Shown here: positions 5,866-6,102 of the stretch, piece after piece
How the letters are laid out: each line of letters begins with the position of its first letter
Numbering within the stretch: position 1 is the first letter of the stretch
NCBI GenBank assembly: GCA_964638595.1
Contig: CAZWYU010000058.1
Span: forward strand, 1-6,102
From: CAZWQR01 sp964638595
Lineage (GTDB): Bacteria > Patescibacteriota > Minisyncoccia > Minisyncoccales > PEYH01
Length of the DNA stretch: 6,102 bases
Reading direction: 5' to 3'
The notes under the pieces: model-generated
The model's input: only the letters and a program-made list of their open reading frames with translations
What the model was told of the DNA's origin: nothing
Database searches by the model: none
Translations under genes and position numbers: made by a program

Positions 5866-5982
5866 ATGAAAGTACGGGCGTCTGTAAAAAAAATATGTAA
5901 AGATTGTAAAATAGTCCGTCGACGCGGGCGCCTTTATGTTATATGTAATAATCCGAAGCATAAACAAAGACAGGGTAAATGA
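5866..5982 (+). CDS. rpmJ: 50S ribosomal protein L36
   Basis: 38-residue zinc-ribbon protein of the large ribosomal subunit, buried near the 23S rRNA. The translation begins MKVRASVKKICKDCKIVRRR and ends KHKQRQGK, a nearly full match to the family. All four zinc ligands are kept: C11, C14, C27 and H32, the Cys-Cys-Cys-His form. The length is standard (37-38 residues). The stop is TGA at 5980-5982, placed right after the normal C-terminus, which supports TGA being a stop codon in this organism. It is preceded by a T-rich stretch (ATTATTTTTTTTA) without any Shine-Dalgarno sequence. In most bacteria rpsM, rpsK, rpsD and rpoA follow; none is inside the window. Confidence 0.97.
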   Translation: MKVRASVKKICKDCKIVRRRGRLYVICNNPKHKQRQGK

Positions 5983-6029
5983 AAGAAATTCTTAGCGAAT
6001 TCGCCTAAGGCGAATGAGCTTAGAAGCTC
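5983..6029. repeat. Cluster of overlapping hairpins after rpmJ
   Basis: Starting right at the rpmJ stop there are AAGAA/TTCTT (5983-5993), CTTAG and CTAAG arms around the palindrome GCGAATTCGC (5991-6009, one bulged base), ATTCGCC/GGCGAAT with a TAA loop (5999-6015), and GAGCT/AGCTC with a TAGA loop (6016-6028/6029). The second and third share bases and cannot form together. None has a clear T-tract, so terminator function is unproven. Confidence 0.55.
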
Positions 6030-6033
6030 TTCA

Positions 6034-6102
6034 CCCCCACATTAATCAAGCAGTGCGCTTTGCGCAAAATTAGATAAAATCTCTGCTTAATTAGTGTGGG
6101 GG
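6034..6102. other. Three-way-junction element: 20-bp stem enclosing two hairpins
   Basis: The arms 6034-6053 and 6083-6102 pair over 20 positions with one G-U-type wobble and one mismatch, starting with five consecutive C-G pairs. Inside, with almost no spare bases, lie a perfect TGCGC/GCGCA hairpin with a TTT loop (6054-6066), a five-base AAATT joint, and AGAT/ATCT with an AAA loop (6072-6082) that runs directly into the closing arm. The right arm ends at the last base of the window, so the element may be longer. It could be a structured mRNA leader, a small RNA, or a palindromic repeat in DNA. Confidence 0.6.

Noticed and set aside
5544..6102. CRISPR array or tRNA genes among the repeats around rpmJ
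   Set aside because: Repeats are inverted and irregular, not direct repeats with unique spacers; no cloverleaf with a T-loop or acceptor stem could be formed.

Overview
This 6.1 kb window is AT-rich, with every recognisable gene on the + strand, and looks like a chromosomal fragment of a Candidate Phyla Radiation (Patescibacteria, probably Parcubacteria-type) bacterium. That placement is an inference. It rests on a very compact alanyl-tRNA synthetase with two standard regions missing, a single-pass baseplate-J-like protein of a kind I associate with these genomes, low GC, and no Shine-Dalgarno sequence before any gene. TGA acts as a stop at the end of rpmJ (the protein ends at the expected L36 C-terminus), which argues for the standard bacterial code and against the Gracilibacteria/Absconditabacteria code, where TGA is glycine.

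Layout. Bases 1-36 probably hold the last codons of an upstream gene that overlaps tpiA by ATGA. Next come tpiA (triosephosphate isomerase, 33-773), a YkuK/DUF458 RNase H-like protein (783-1289), a polytopic membrane protein resembling the GPDPase-membrane/YciC group (1336-2034), and a compact alaS (2038-3762). These lie close together (gaps of 9, 46 and 3 nt) and probably form one transcription unit. A 236-nt T-rich gap (3763-3998) carries only broken, unconvincing small frames. After it comes a membrane-anchored baseplate-J-like protein (3999-5273). infA (5322-5543) has its own good promoter, with a predicted leader of only about 9 nt. A 322-nt non-coding spacer (5544-5865) is full of inverted repeats and ends in a TATAAT promoter for rpmJ (5866-5982, 38 aa, not in the usual list of long ORFs because it is so short). 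The last 120 nt are non-coding and highly structured, ending in a near-perfect 20-bp stem that encloses two smaller hairpins and stops exactly at the window edge.

How the genes fit together. infA-rpmJ is the classic entry to the rpsM-rpsK-rpsD-rpoA-rplQ cluster, so that cluster may lie just beyond the window. Here the two genes are separated by a structured spacer and rpmJ has a separate promoter, with an operator-like dyad over the -35 position. The main points for a second look are the structured elements flanking rpmJ, the dyad, the domain loss in AlaRS and the absence of Shine-Dalgarno sequences. No CRISPR array, tRNA, rRNA, transposase or defence system was seen.
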